NCBI RefSeq assembly: GCF_003248515.1
Contig: NZ_QFOB01000011.1
Coordinates: 1-64,000 of the forward strand
Source: Sphingomonas sp.
GTDB taxonomy: Bacteria > Pseudomonadota > Alphaproteobacteria > Sphingomonadales > Sphingomonadaceae
DNA length: 64,000 bases
Direction: 5' to 3'
Part shown: positions 53,545 to 63,323 of the stretch, piece after piece
Position numbering within the stretch: position 1 is the stretch's first letter
How the letters are laid out: every line of letters begins with the position of its first letter
The notes under the pieces: model-generated
The model's input: the letters and a program-made list of their open reading frames with translations, nothing else
Told to the model about the DNA's origin: nothing
Databases searched by the model: none
Made by a program: the position numbers and the translations under genes

Positions 53545-55712
53545 GCCGCGTCTCCCCCCAGGCCCAGGCCCATCTGGCGGGAATAGAGCGAGGCGTAGCG
53601 GCCCTTCGCGCGGAGCAGCTCCTCATGGCTGCCGCTCTCCACGATCCGGCCGCGCTCCAGCGTGAGGATCCGATCGCACTGGCGGATGGCGGAGAGCCGG
53701 TGCGCGATCACGATCACGGTGCGGCCACGCGCCATCGCCTTCAGATTGTTCTGGATGATTTCCTCGCTCTCGGCATCCAGCGCGCTGGTCGCCTCGTCCA
53801 GGATCAGGATGCGCGGCTGCATGACGAGCGCGCGGGCGATGGCGAGGCGCTGGCGCTGGCCGCCGGAAAGATTGACGCCGCGTTCCTCGATCAGCGTGTC
53901 ATAACCCTGGGGCAGCGCGAGCACGAAATCGTGCGCGCCCGAAAGCTGCGCCGCCGCCATGATCCGCTCCATCGGCATGGCAGGATTGGAGAGCGCGATA
54001 TTCTCCCGGATCGTGCGGTTGAACAGCAGATTTTCCTGCAGCACCACGCCGATCTGCCGGCGCAGCCACGCGGGATCGATCTGCGCCGCATCGACGCCAT
54101 CGATCAGCACGCGGCCGAGTGCAGGCGTATAAAGCCGCTGGAGCAGCTTGGTGAGGGTCGACTTGCCGGAGCCCGAGGAGCCGCAGACGCCGAGCGTGGT
54201 GCCCGCCGGCAGATCGAACGAGATGTCGTCCAGCGTCCATGGCCCCTCCGTGCCATAGCGAAAGCGCACATGATCGAACTGGATATGCCCCTTCACGGCG
54301 GGAAGCGCGGTGCGCGATCCCGTGCCGGCCTCGACCGGCGTGTTGAGGATGTCGCCCAGCCGCTCCACCGAGAGGCGCACACGCTGGAAATCCTGCCACA
54401 TCTGCGCCATCCGGATCACGGGGCCGGTGACGCGCTGGGCAAACATGTTGAAGGCGACGAGGCCGCCCACCGTGAGCGCGCCCGCAATCACCTGCTGCGC
54501 GCCGAAATAGAGGATCGCCGCGAGGCTGAGCTTGCTGACGAGCTGCACGGCCTGCGTGCCCGAATTGCCCAGATTGATGACGCGCTGATTGGCGGCGGAA
54601 TAACCGGCCAGCTGCCTTTCCCAGTGGGATTGCCATTGCGGCTCCACCGCCGACGCCTTGATCGTCTGGATGCCGGAGACGCTTTCCACCAGCAGCGCAT
54701 TGTTGGCCGCGCTGCGCTCGAACATCTCGTTGAGGCGCGCGCGCAGCGGCCGCGTCACCACCATCGATATGGCCACGTAGAGTGGCACCGATACCAGCAC
54801 GATCAGCGTGAGCAGCGGCGAATAGATCAGCATCGCGACGATGAAGACGATCGTGAAGGCCGGATCGATCAGCACCGAGAGCGAGGCATTGGTGAGGAAT
54901 TCGCGGATCGATTCCAGCTGGCGCGCGCGCATCACCGTATCGCCCACGCGGCGGCTCTCGAAAAAGCCCACCGGCAGGCGAAGCAGATGCGCGTAGAGGC
55001 GCGCGCCCAGCTCGACATCGATCTTCTGGCTCGTTTCGGAATAGAGTCGCGTGCGCAGCCAGCCGAACGCGACTTCCCAGAGCGAGACGGCGACGAAGCC
55101 GATCGCCAGCACCTGCAACGTGGCCAGCGTGTTGTGCACCAGAACCTTGTCGATCACGCTCTGGAAGAAGAGGGGGGCGGCCAGCCCCAGCAGATTGATG
55201 GCGAGCGTGATGAGCAGCACCTCGCCGATCAGCCGGCGATAGCGGACGATCTGCGGGATGAACCAGGTGACGTCGAACCGGCCGGAAAGGCCGGCCACGC
55301 CCTCCCGCGTGGTGACGAGGATCAGCCGGCCCGTCCAGATCCGCTCCAGTTCCTCAAGCGGAATGGAGACGGGGCCTTCGCCGGGGCGCTGGATCATCGC
55401 CATGTCGTCCCGCACGGCGCCGATCAGGAACCAGCCCCCATGCGCCTCGGCCATCGCCGGAAGCGGCAGACGCTTCAGGCGGGCGAGGCTGGCATCCACG
55501 AGCCGCCCCCTGGCACCCTCCTGCCGCTGGATCAGCCGCAGCAGATCCTGGGCGGAAGCGGGGTCGCCATGGCCCAGTTCATGACGCATCTGCGCCGGAT
55601 CCGCGGGGATCCGGTGCAGCGCGAGCAATGTGGCGAGAGCGATCAGCCCGTCATCGGCGGGAAACGGCTGGTTCGGGGAATTCGGAATATCCGCCCCGTT
55701 CTGTGCGTCCAT
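53541..55712 (-). CDS. Type I secretion ABC exporter (HlyB type)
   Basis: A 723-residue inner-membrane exporter. Residues about 20-140 form a C39-peptidase-like domain without a catalytic Cys (GLIALATLLALHRIPADP), as in HlyB, where it binds unfolded substrate. Six transmembrane helices lie between about 155 and 440. The ATPase has Walker A GSSGSGKSTL, signature NLSGGQRQRLAIARAL and Walker B ILILDEATSALD. It is coupled to the giant RTX gene (TGATG, one base) and to the HlyD gene (4 bases). Confidence 0.95.
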   Translation of the reverse strand: MDAQNGADIPNSPNQPFPADDGLIALATLLALHRIPADPAQMRHELGHGDPASAQDLLRLIQRQEGARGRLVDASLARLKRLPLPAMAEAHGGWFLIGAVRDDMAMIQRPGEGPVSIPLEELERIWTGRLILVTTREGVAGLSGRFDVTWFIPQIVRYRRLIGEVLLITLAINLLGLAAPLFFQSVIDKVLVHNTLATLQVLAIGFVAVSLWEVAFGWLRTRLYSETSQKIDVELGARLYAHLLRLPVGFFESRRVGDTVMRARQLESIREFLTNASLSVLIDPAFTIVFIVAMLIYSPLLTLIVLVSVPLYVAISMVVTRPLRARLNEMFERSAANNALLVESVSGIQTIKASAVEPQWQSHWERQLAGYSAANQRVINLGNSGTQAVQLVSKLSLAAILYFGAQQVIAGALTVGGLVAFNMFAQRVTGPVIRMAQMWQDFQRVRLSVERLGDILNTPVEAGTGSRTALPAVKGHIQFDHVRFRYGTEGPWTLDDISFDLPAGTTLGVCGSSGSGKSTLTKLLQRLYTPALGRVLIDGVDAAQIDPAWLRRQIGVVLQENLLFNRTIRENIALSNPAMPMERIMAAAQLSGAHDFVLALPQGYDTLIEERGVNLSGGQRQRLAIARALVMQPRILILDEATSALDAESEEIIQNNLKAMARGRTVIVIAHRLSAIRQCDRILTLERGRIVESGSHEELLRAKGRYASLYSRQMGLGLGGDAA

Positions 55713-58700
55713 CAGATCGCGTGGTGCCCCGCATAAACCATCGAAACCAGCTCGTTATGCTTCTTTTCGGGGTCGTTCGAAAGCTCCGACGAGCCGGCCG
55801 GGGCCGTGAAGACGGCGGCGGCCTCGGCGAATTGCCGGGCCGCTGTGTTCGCGGCGCTGTAGCTGAAGGCCACGTCCGCGAAATTGGCGCTGCTGCCATC
55901 CGTATAGGTGAAGCTGCCGGTGTTGAGCACCATCGCGTCGCCGAAGGCCCAGCTGGCGTCGGTCGCCGTGCCCGCCAGCGTGAGCGAGGCGATGCCGAGA
56001 TCGGCCAGGCTCTTCACCTCGCCGGCATCGACCTTGCCATCGCCATTGCCGTCCACGAACAGCTTGAAGCTGCCGAATTGCTCGTCGGCCGCCGAGAGCA
56101 GGCCGTCGCCATTGCTGTCGAAAGCCGATAGGCCGTCGAGATCGGATTTGGCGCCGGGCTTGTCGTCGACGAAGCTCATCTCGCCGGCATCGCTCAGCGT
56201 GCCATCACCATTGCGATCGAGGAACAGAAGAGCGCTGCCCTTGCCGAACCAGGACGTCTTCTCGGCCACGCCATCGCCGTCCATGTCGAACGTCGCGGTC
56301 GAATCCGCCAGCGAGGTGAGGGCCACGCCGTCTCCCGTGAGATCCAGCACGATGGGAGAAGAGATTGCGATCGTCTGATCGGCGAACTGGATCTGCTCGA
56401 TGCCGATCAGCGCATCATTGCCCTCGTCTCCGTTGGCGAGGTTGATGTCCTTCAGGCGCAGCAAGCCATTGACGGTCGATAGCTGGTAATCCGCCATCAC
56501 GCCCGCATAGACGGCTGTGTCGCTGCCCGCGCCGCCAGTCAGCGTATCGTTGCCGCCGCCGCCGGTCAGCACGTTGTTGCCGCTGTTGCCGACGATCACA
56601 TTGGCCAGATCGTTGCCCGTGCCGTTCAGGTTCGCGGTGCCGAGCAGGCCCAGATTTTCGACATTGGCGCCAAGCGTATAATCGATCGAGGCATAGACGA
56701 CATCGGTGCCTTCATTGGCCAGCTCGGTCACCTGATCGCCGGCATTGTCGACGAAATAGGTGTCGTTGCCGGCGCCGGCGGCCATGCTGTCCGCGCCGCC
56801 GCGCCCGTCGAGCACGTTGTTGCCGCTATTGCCGTAGAGCGCGTTCACCTGGCTGTTGCCATAAGCGTTGAGGTTCGCGCTGCCGGTGAGGCGGAGTGTC
56901 TCCACGTACGTGCCCGTCAGATCATAGCTGACGGAGGCGTAGATGGTGTCGTTGCCCTCTCCTTCGAACTCGGTGACCGTATCCGCCGCGTCGTCGACGT
57001 AAAAGCGGTCGTTGCCGAGACCACCATACATCGCATCCGCGCCCGTCCCGCCATCGAGCAGATCGTCGCCTTCGCCGCCGTACAGCGTGTCGCTGCCGGC
57101 CCCGCCGAAGAGAGAGTCGTTGCCCTGATTGCCGGTCAGCAGGTTGTTGCCCCCGTTGCCGACGATCACATTGGCCAGTTCATTGCCAGTGCCGTCGATA
57201 TTGGCGGAACCGAGCAGGCCGAGATTCTCGACATTGGCGGTCAATGCATGGCTGATCGAGGCATAGACCGTATCGATGCCGGCATTCTGGTTCTCGAACA
57301 CCTGATCGCCGGCATTGTCGACGAAATAGGTGTCGTTGCCGTCGCCGCCGAACATCTGGTCGGCGCCGCCGCGCCCGTCGAGCACGTTGTTGCCGCTATT
57401 GCCGTAGAGCGTGTTGGCCTGGCTGTTGCCATAAGCATTGAGGTTCGCGCCGCCGGTCAGGCTCAGCGTCTCGACGAACGTGCCCGTCAGATCGAAGGTC
57501 GCGGAGGCATAGACCGTATCGTTGCCCTCGCCGTATGCCTCGGTCACCTTGTCGGCCGAGTTGTCGACGAAATAGGTGTCGTCGCCCTTGCCGCCGACCA
57601 TCTGGTCGGCGCCCGCGCCACCGTTGATCGCGTCCGCGCCGCTGCCGCCGATGATGGTATCGGCGCCCGCGCCGCCGTTGATCGCGAAGGTACCGTCCTT
57701 TTCGGCCGATCCGTCGAAGCGGAGGCTTTCCGTGGATGTGAGCCCCGACGCGAGGACGGTGAGGCGTTCCCCTGCCGCCACGGTCTTGTCATGGGTCGTG
57801 ATGTCGTAGCTGCCGCCCGAGCCCAGTTCGAGCGTCTCGACGTTGATCATGGTCGTGGCGTTCATCACAAGGGCGTTGGCGCCCGTATAGTCTCCCGCCA
57901 GGGCGGCCGTGTCCGATCCGGCGCCGCCATTGATCCGATCCTTCGCGTTGAAGGCCGCCCCGAATACGAACCTGTCGTCGCCGAATCCGCCGCTGACCAT
58001 ATCGTTGCCGCCGCTCGACAGATCGAAGCGATCCTGGCCGGTCGTGCCGCCATAGACATCGTCGCCCGTGGTGCCGTGGATGATGCCGTCGGCGTCCGGT
58101 GCCGGCGTTGCCAGGCCGGTGATCGTGACGGTCACCGTCGCGGTCGATCCGTTGTTCAGCGTGTAGGTGAAGCTGTCGGTCGCCGTCTCGCCGGCCGTCA
58201 GATAGCTGAAGACGCCGTTGGGATCGTAGGTGAAGGCTCCATTGGCCCCGATGGTGAGGGCCGCGCCCGAAGACAGGACCGCGATATCATAGGGCACATC
58301 ATTGATGCCCGTGATCGAGATCGTGCCCGCGCCGCCCGTATCGTTGGTGAGCAGATTGCCGTGATAGAGGGCCGCCGCGGTCGTCGCGAACGTATCCGCG
58401 ATGGCGACCGCATTGCCCTCGCCCCGTGCCATGCCGATCGTGGCGATCGGCTGGTCGTGATCGGTTACCGAATAACCATCCGTGAAGCCGGCATTATAGT
58501 GAACGATGTCGATATTCGCGCTGTCATACAGGCTGCCGGATACGAGGATATTGTCCAGCGCCTGATAATAGCCATCGTAATAATAACTATATTGCTCCTG
58601 CGTCGTGAGCTTGTCGTAGAGATTGTCGAGCGCGGTGCCCGCCGTCAGCGTCTGTAGCGCGGTTTCGTAAGGGAAGCCGTTGAAGTCGCCATTGACGATG

Positions 58701-61700
58701 AACTGGTGGTCCGGATCGCTTGCCAGCAGGCTATCCACATAGGTGCGGATGGCGGTGGCCTGTGCGGTGCGCGCCGCATCGCCGGCATTCACCGGCGGCT
58801 GGTTGCTGGAATAAACGGGATCCGATCCGCCGCGCGACGTGGAGTGCGTGTCGATCGCGGTGAAGATCTGGCCGTTGAAGGTGAATTCGGCGACCAGCGG
58901 CTTGCGCGTTCCGTTGAACGCCGCGTCCGTCAGCAGGCGCGCCGATCCATCGACATAGCCGACCTTGGTGGGATCGTAGAGGAAGCCGTTGCGGATGTTT
59001 CCGCCCGGAGCGCCACCGCTGCTTTCCGCCGTGGCGGGCGCCACCTCGACATAGACGTAGGTGGGGCCGCCCTGTGCCGCAATTTCGTTGATCAGGCGCT
59101 GGATGTTGGCGGCGCCGGAAAGATCGCTGCCAGTGCCTTCGCCATCATTGTCCTGCACTTCCTGCAGGCTGATGACGTAGGGGCTGCCCAGCGCGCCGAC
59201 GATCTCGTTTGCCAGCCGTTCGACCTTGATGGCGGCTGTCAGCGGCGCATCATAATCCTGATCGCGGGGCGAGAAATTCTCGATGTTGAAGCTGGCATAG
59301 CTCAGATTGTTCGCATCGCCGGAGAGGGTGGTCGTCTCGCGGGTGCGGACAGGCGCATCCACCGCGACCGTGGTGGGCGTGGTCGGGTCCAGCTCGTAAC
59401 GGCCGCCATAATAGTTGAGCACGCCGGTCACGTCGTTCAGCACGTCGCCCTGGCTGTGCGCGCCGGCGGCGGACGATCCCTCGAAGATCTTGATCGTCTC
59501 GGGATTGTTGTCGCCATCCGAAATGGTCATGCCGTTCGCGGCGTTCAGCCCCGTCGCGCCCACGCCGCCCGATGCGACCACGAAGGTCTGGCCCGAACCG
59601 TCCGTGTCGGCGACGACCAGCGGGCGCTGGACCGTGACGAGCATGCCTTCCAGCGATTCATAGAAATCGGCGCCATCGGTGGTGGGATCGTAGCTCGTGA
59701 AATTGTCATTCTCGATCACCGAGGTGGGCGGCGCGCGCCCGGTGCCATCCGTGGAGATCAGCACGGCCGCCGGCAGCGCCACCGATGCGTCGGTGACGGT
59801 GATGTTGGTCGGGGTCGTCAGTTCGGTGATGGTGAGCTGGTTGGTCGCCGCCGCATATTCCGTGACCGTGCCGGAAAGCGTGATCGCATTGCCGACGCTG
59901 ACGGTGGGAGTGCTGCTGGTGAAGACGAAGATCGCATCCGACGTGCCGATATTCCCGTCGCCGGTGGGATCCTGCAGGTAGAAGCCGTTGCTCTTCACCG
60001 CCGTGACGACGCCGCTTGTATCCACCGTTTGGCCGGCGAAGAGCGAACGGTGGCCGAGGCCCTGAATATCGTAGATCGCGACCGGGCCGGTATCGTCGTT
60101 GACGATCGTGGCGGTGGCGGTCGCGGCGGGAACCTCGAAGCCGATCGGGTTGCTGAGGTTCAGCGTGAAGGTCTCGTTCGCCTCGTGGATCGTATCGCCC
60201 AGTATCTGGACGGCGATCGTCTTCGATGTCTCGCCCGCCTCGAAGCTTACAGTGCCGCTGGTCGCCACATAGTCGGTGCCGGCGAGCGCCGATCCATCGG
60301 CCGTGGCATAATCGACGCTGGCGGCGCCGGCGCCGTTCGAGCGCGTTACGGTGAAATAGGCGTAGGTCGTCGCGTCATTGCCCTCGGCGAAGCTGATGTT
60401 CGCGACGCCGGCCGTGGGCGTGGTGCTGAGATGGGCGGTCACGCCGACATTGTCGATGCCGATCTCGTCACGATTGCCGCTGCCGGTGGAGCCGGTGTTG
60501 ATCCAGCGCAGATAGAGATAGCCACCGGCCGCGACCGTTCCGTCCACGGTGACGGCCACATTCTGGTTGCTGAAGACACCGGCCACCGCCGCATCGGCCG
60601 CGCCGGGCGTGGAGAAGGCGGCGTCGGGCACGGTCGTGAAACTGGTGCCGTCTGTGGAATAAGCGAGCTGCACGTTCTGCGAACGGCCGCCGCTGTTGCG
60701 ATAGGCCCAGTCGAACGCGACATCGAAGCTGGTGGCGGTGGCGCCGCTCGTATTCTGGATGCGGGCCTCGATGAAGCCACCATTGTCTACGTCCGACCCG
60801 GTCGGCTGCAGGACGATCGCGTGATTGGCCGAGGGCGAATAGGTGCCGCCGCCCGTGGGATCCGCCGAACCATTGATGACGCCGCGCCCGAAATCGCCGC
60901 TTCCGGCCGTGAAGCCATATTCGGGATTGGGCAGATCGGAGAGACCGACGATGCGCCACACGTTGGAATCGAGCTGGCCGGACGCCGCGCTCGCGCCCGG
61001 CGAGAAACCGGCGGCGGTATAATCCGCGAAATCGGCCGAGAAGATCTGCATCGTGGAGGGGGTGGGATCGTCATTCTCGATCGTGCCCACGGCCGTCGCC
61101 TGATCGATCGTGCCGGCCGTCGTGCCGGTAAGGGTCAGCGTGTAGGTCTCGTCCTTTTCGAAGGCGCTGTCGGCGCTGACCGGGATGGTGATCGTCCTGG
61201 AGGTTTCGCCATCCGCGAATGTGATCGTGCCGGAGGGGAGGGCACCGCCGAAATCATCGGCATCCGCCGGGTTCGTGCCGCTGCCCGCCACCGCATAGCT
61301 GATCGTCGCGGCGCCGCCATTCCCTCCGGTGCGGGTGACGGTGAAGGTCTGCGTGCCGCCATCCTCGCTGGAGGCAACATCGCCTTCCAGGCTGAACGTG
61401 CCGACCGGGGCGGGAGCGTCATCGTTGAGGATCGTGCCCGTCGCGGTGCCCGCGCCCAGCGTGCCGGCGGTCGTGCCGGTCAGCGTCAGCGTATAGGTTT
61501 CGTCCGGCTCGAACACGGTATCGTCCGCGATGGGCAGGACGATCGTCTTCGAAACCTCGCCATCGGCGAACGTCACCGAGCCGTAGGGCAGGGATCCGCC
61601 GAAATCGGCGGCGTCGACCGGATTGGCGCCGCTGGGGGTGACGACATAGCTGACGGTCGCCGCGCCGACGCTGCCGCCGCCGCGAATGACGGTGAATGTC

Positions 61701-63082
61701 TGGGCGATGCCCGATTCGTTGGTGGCGACATCGGCCGCCAGCGTGAAGGTGCCGGCATCGTCATCGTTGATGATCGTGCCGGTGCCGGTCGCGGCGGCGC
61801 CGAGCGTGGCGTTGGCCGGGTTGGAAAGCGCGACCGTGAAGGCCTCGTTGGACTCGATCACACGATCGGCATTGATCGTGATCGCGATCGTGGCGCTCGT
61901 CTCGCCGGCCGGGATGGTGAGCGTGCCGCTCGCCGCGAGATAATCGCTCCCGGCGGTCGCGCTGCCGTCTGCGGTCGCATAATCCACCGTGATCGCGCTG
62001 GTCGACGTGGTGCTGGCGGTGACGGTGAAGAGCAGGATCGTGGTGCCATCGTCGCCCTCCACCATGGTGGGGCTGTCGATCGAGAGGATCGGGCTTTCGG
62101 GCACCACCGTGGCCGTCGGCGTGAAGGAAATGCCGCGGATCGCCTGGCCGGAAAAGCCGGTGGTGCGATCCACCACGCTCGTCAGGCTCGTCGTGCTCAT
62201 CGCCTGGTTGAAGCCGGACGTATCGACGAGCGAGAGGATCCGCGTCGGCGTGGAGACATAGGCCGTCACCGTGGAGCCGCTGATCGAAACCGTAAGCCCT
62301 TCATAGCCGGTGACGGAGGTGCCGTCCGTGAGGACCTTGACCGCGCTGTTCTTCACCCATGTGCCCGCGACGAGGCTGTATTTCTCCAGCCCGTTGCTGC
62401 TGTCGACCACATAGAGCGTATCGTTGCCGGGGGTGCCATCCAGATCGGCCAGATAGAAATCGCCGAGATTGCTGCCGGGCGAGACCGAGAAGGTGAAGGG
62501 CGTTGCCGTCTGGCCGCTCGTGGTGGGCAGTCCGGCGCCGACCGAGCCGGCGGTGGAGGCGGTCGTGTAATAAAGCTGGCCGCCGTAAATCTCCACGTCG
62601 CGCGTATTCTGGGAAACCAGCGCGGTGCCGGCCGTGCTGCCGAGCGATTCATAATAAGTCGCGGTGCTGGTGCCGATATAGAAGCTGCCGCCGTCGACGC
62701 TGGCGACCGAGCGGATATCGGAGGAAATGCTCAGGATCGTGCTGGTATCGATCGTGCCATCCGCCGCGACCCGGCCGACCACACGGCCGGTGGCCGCGCT
62801 GGAACTGTTGACGCCGGTCGTGCCCAGCGCGGCGTTGAACCCGGCGAGCAGCAGATACTGGCCATCCGTGCTGAGATTGAGAATGCCCTCGGAAGAGGCC
62901 GTGCCGGAGCCGACGAGCGCATAGTTCACGCCGCTGGCGTTGGTGGGCATCGCGATGGACTGAACGAGCGTGCCCTGGGGCGTATATTCATCGAGAAAAA
63001 CGGCTGTGGCGGCGTTGGTGAGGGAAGCCTCCCCGGTGCCGATCCGGAAAACAACAAGATTACCAGCCGCAAATGCCGACAT
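55712..63082 (-). CDS. Giant RTX protein with ExeM-like extracellular nuclease domain
   Basis: A 2456-residue protein with no N-terminal signal, as expected of type I secretion substrates. Approximate architecture: 1-325 beta-rich propeller-like region of unknown role; 328-670 three Calx-beta repeats ending in INDDD, LNDDA and ENDDP; 675-885 jelly-roll-like module; 893-995 a fourth Calx-beta; 1000-1110 the OB-like domain of ExeM nucleases (VAIYDIQGLGHRSLF, FYLQDPTGDGNIGTSDAIFVF); 1262-1545 an EEP nuclease domain (FNIENF, LQEVQDND, AIDTHSTS, VNGDFNGFP, TDHDQPIA); 1555-1660 a VCBS/Ig-like module; 1665-2190 RTX calcium nonapeptides (GGxGxDxxx); then EF-hand-like loops DMDGDGV, DRNGDGTLSD and DSNGDGLLS. 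It is probably exported by the following ABC/HlyD genes and cuts extracellular DNA. Confidence 0.9.
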   Translation of the reverse strand: MSAFAAGNLVVFRIGTGEASLTNAATAVFLDEYTPQGTLVQSIAMPTNASGVNYALVGSGTASSEGILNLSTDGQYLLLAGFNAALGTTGVNSSSAATGRVVGRVAADGTIDTSTILSISSDIRSVASVDGGSFYIGTSTATYYESLGSTAGTALVSQNTRDVEIYGGQLYYTTASTAGSVGAGLPTTSGQTATPFTFSVSPGSNLGDFYLADLDGTPGNDTLYVVDSSNGLEKYSLVAGTWVKNSAVKVLTDGTSVTGYEGLTVSISGSTVTAYVSTPTRILSLVDTSGFNQAMSTTSLTSVVDRTTGFSGQAIRGISFTPTATVVPESPILSIDSPTMVEGDDGTTILLFTVTASTTSTSAITVDYATADGSATAGSDYLAASGTLTIPAGETSATIAITINADRVIESNEAFTVALSNPANATLGAAATGTGTIINDDDAGTFTLAADVATNESGIAQTFTVIRGGGSVGAATVSYVVTPSGANPVDAADFGGSLPYGSVTFADGEVSKTIVLPIADDTVFEPDETYTLTLTGTTAGTLGAGTATGTILNDDAPAPVGTFSLEGDVASSEDGGTQTFTVTRTGGNGGAATISYAVAGSGTNPADADDFGGALPSGTITFADGETSRTITIPVSADSAFEKDETYTLTLTGTTAGTIDQATAVGTIENDDPTPSTMQIFSADFADYTAAGFSPGASAASGQLDSNVWRIVGLSDLPNPEYGFTAGSGDFGRGVINGSADPTGGGTYSPSANHAIVLQPTGSDVDNGGFIEARIQNTSGATATSFDVAFDWAYRNSGGRSQNVQLAYSTDGTSFTTVPDAAFSTPGAADAAVAGVFSNQNVAVTVDGTVAAGGYLYLRWINTGSTGSGNRDEIGIDNVGVTAHLSTTPTAGVANISFAEGNDATTYAYFTVTRSNGAGAASVDYATADGSALAGTDYVATSGTVSFEAGETSKTIAVQILGDTIHEANETFTLNLSNPIGFEVPAATATATIVNDDTGPVAIYDIQGLGHRSLFAGQTVDTSGVVTAVKSNGFYLQDPTGDGNIGTSDAIFVFTSSTPTVSVGNAITLSGTVTEYAAATNQLTITELTTPTNITVTDASVALPAAVLISTDGTGRAPPTSVIENDNFTSYDPTTDGADFYESLEGMLVTVQRPLVVADTDGSGQTFVVASGGVGATGLNAANGMTISDGDNNPETIKIFEGSSAAGAHSQGDVLNDVTGVLNYYGGRYELDPTTPTTVAVDAPVRTRETTTLSGDANNLSYASFNIENFSPRDQDYDAPLTAAIKVERLANEIVGALGSPYVISLQEVQDNDGEGTGSDLSGAANIQRLINEIAAQGGPTYVYVEVAPATAESSGGAPGGNIRNGFLYDPTKVGYVDGSARLLTDAAFNGTRKPLVAEFTFNGQIFTAIDTHSTSRGGSDPVYSSNQPPVNAGDAARTAQATAIRTYVDSLLASDPDHQFIVNGDFNGFPYETALQTLTAGTALDNLYDKLTTQEQYSYYYDGYYQALDNILVSGSLYDSANIDIVHYNAGFTDGYSVTDHDQPIATIGMARGEGNAVAIADTFATTAAALYHGNLLTNDTGGAGTISITGINDVPYDIAVLSSGAALTIGANGAFTYDPNGVFSYLTAGETATDSFTYTLNNGSTATVTVTITGLATPAPDADGIIHGTTGDDVYGGTTGQDRFDLSSGGNDMVSGGFGDDRFVFGAAFNAKDRINGGAGSDTAALAGDYTGANALVMNATTMINVETLELGSGGSYDITTHDKTVAAGERLTVLASGLTSTESLRFDGSAEKDGTFAINGGAGADTIIGGSGADAINGGAGADQMVGGKGDDTYFVDNSADKVTEAYGEGNDTVYASATFDLTGTFVETLSLTGGANLNAYGNSQANTLYGNSGNNVLDGRGGADQMFGGDGNDTYFVDNAGDQVFENQNAGIDTVYASISHALTANVENLGLLGSANIDGTGNELANVIVGNGGNNLLTGNQGNDSLFGGAGSDTLYGGEGDDLLDGGTGADAMYGGLGNDRFYVDDAADTVTEFEGEGNDTIYASVSYDLTGTYVETLRLTGSANLNAYGNSQVNALYGNSGNNVLDGRGGADSMAAGAGNDTYFVDNAGDQVTELANEGTDVVYASIDYTLGANVENLGLLGTANLNGTGNDLANVIVGNSGNNVLTGGGGNDTLTGGAGSDTAVYAGVMADYQLSTVNGLLRLKDINLANGDEGNDALIGIEQIQFADQTIAISSPIVLDLTGDGVALTSLADSTATFDMDGDGVAEKTSWFGKGSALLFLDRNGDGTLSDAGEMSFVDDKPGAKSDLDGLSAFDSNGDGLLSAADEQFGSFKLFVDGNGDGKVDAGEVKSLADLGIASLTLAGTATDASWAFGDAMVLNTGSFTYTDGSSANFADVAFSYSAANTAARQFAEAAAVFTAPAGSSELSNDPEKKHNELVSMVYAGHHAI
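56520..57060 (-). repeat. RTX-region repeat block A
   Basis: This block is closely similar at DNA and protein level to the block at about 57090-57630, offset by exactly 570 bases (190 codons). For example, the 10-mer GACGATCACA occurs at 56591 and 57161. The encoded unit holds GNDTYFVDNAGDQV, NVENLGLLG and LYGNSGNNVLDGRGGAD. It looks like a recent in-frame duplication within the calcium-binding region. Confidence 0.75.
57090..57630 (-). repeat. RTX-region repeat block B
   Basis: Partner of the block near 56520-57060, 570 bases away and in the same frame. Identity is highest around the DGRGGAD and GNSGNNVLDG codons and drops at the edges, where non-repeat RTX units lie between the two copies. 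Confidence 0.75.
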
Positions 63083-63323
63083 GCGCGTAAGCCCCCATCA
63101 TCACAAACTCGCGGCCCGCACGCCGCAGCAACAAAACAGTCAGCAACCGTTAACGGTCGTTAATGACACTTTGACAGCAGTTGCAGTTTCGGCAAGCGAC
63201 TTTGACGGTCGGTTTCCGAAATGTGTGGATCATTCGATCGTCGTGCATCGGGATGCCGAAACCGCATCTGCTTGGGGCTGCTGCGTGCGGGCTTCAGTCA
63301 GGGCCGATCCGGAATGTCGCCGG
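63083..63323. promoter_or_regulatory. Upstream region of the giant nuclease operon with a 12-base palindrome
   Basis: The gap is unusually AT-rich for this window. It holds a perfect 12-base palindrome ACCGTTAACGGT (63146-63157), with a neighbouring GTTAA repeat (63159-63163). A GATGATGGGGG stretch lies before the ATG at 63082. The palindrome is a plausible operator for the operon, 64 bases upstream of the start. Confidence 0.5.

Noticed and set aside
58706..63163. 1485-codon plus-strand open frame opposite the giant RTX gene
   Set aside because: The opposite strand encodes a clear multi-domain protein. The antisense product is low-complexity and has no recognisable motifs.
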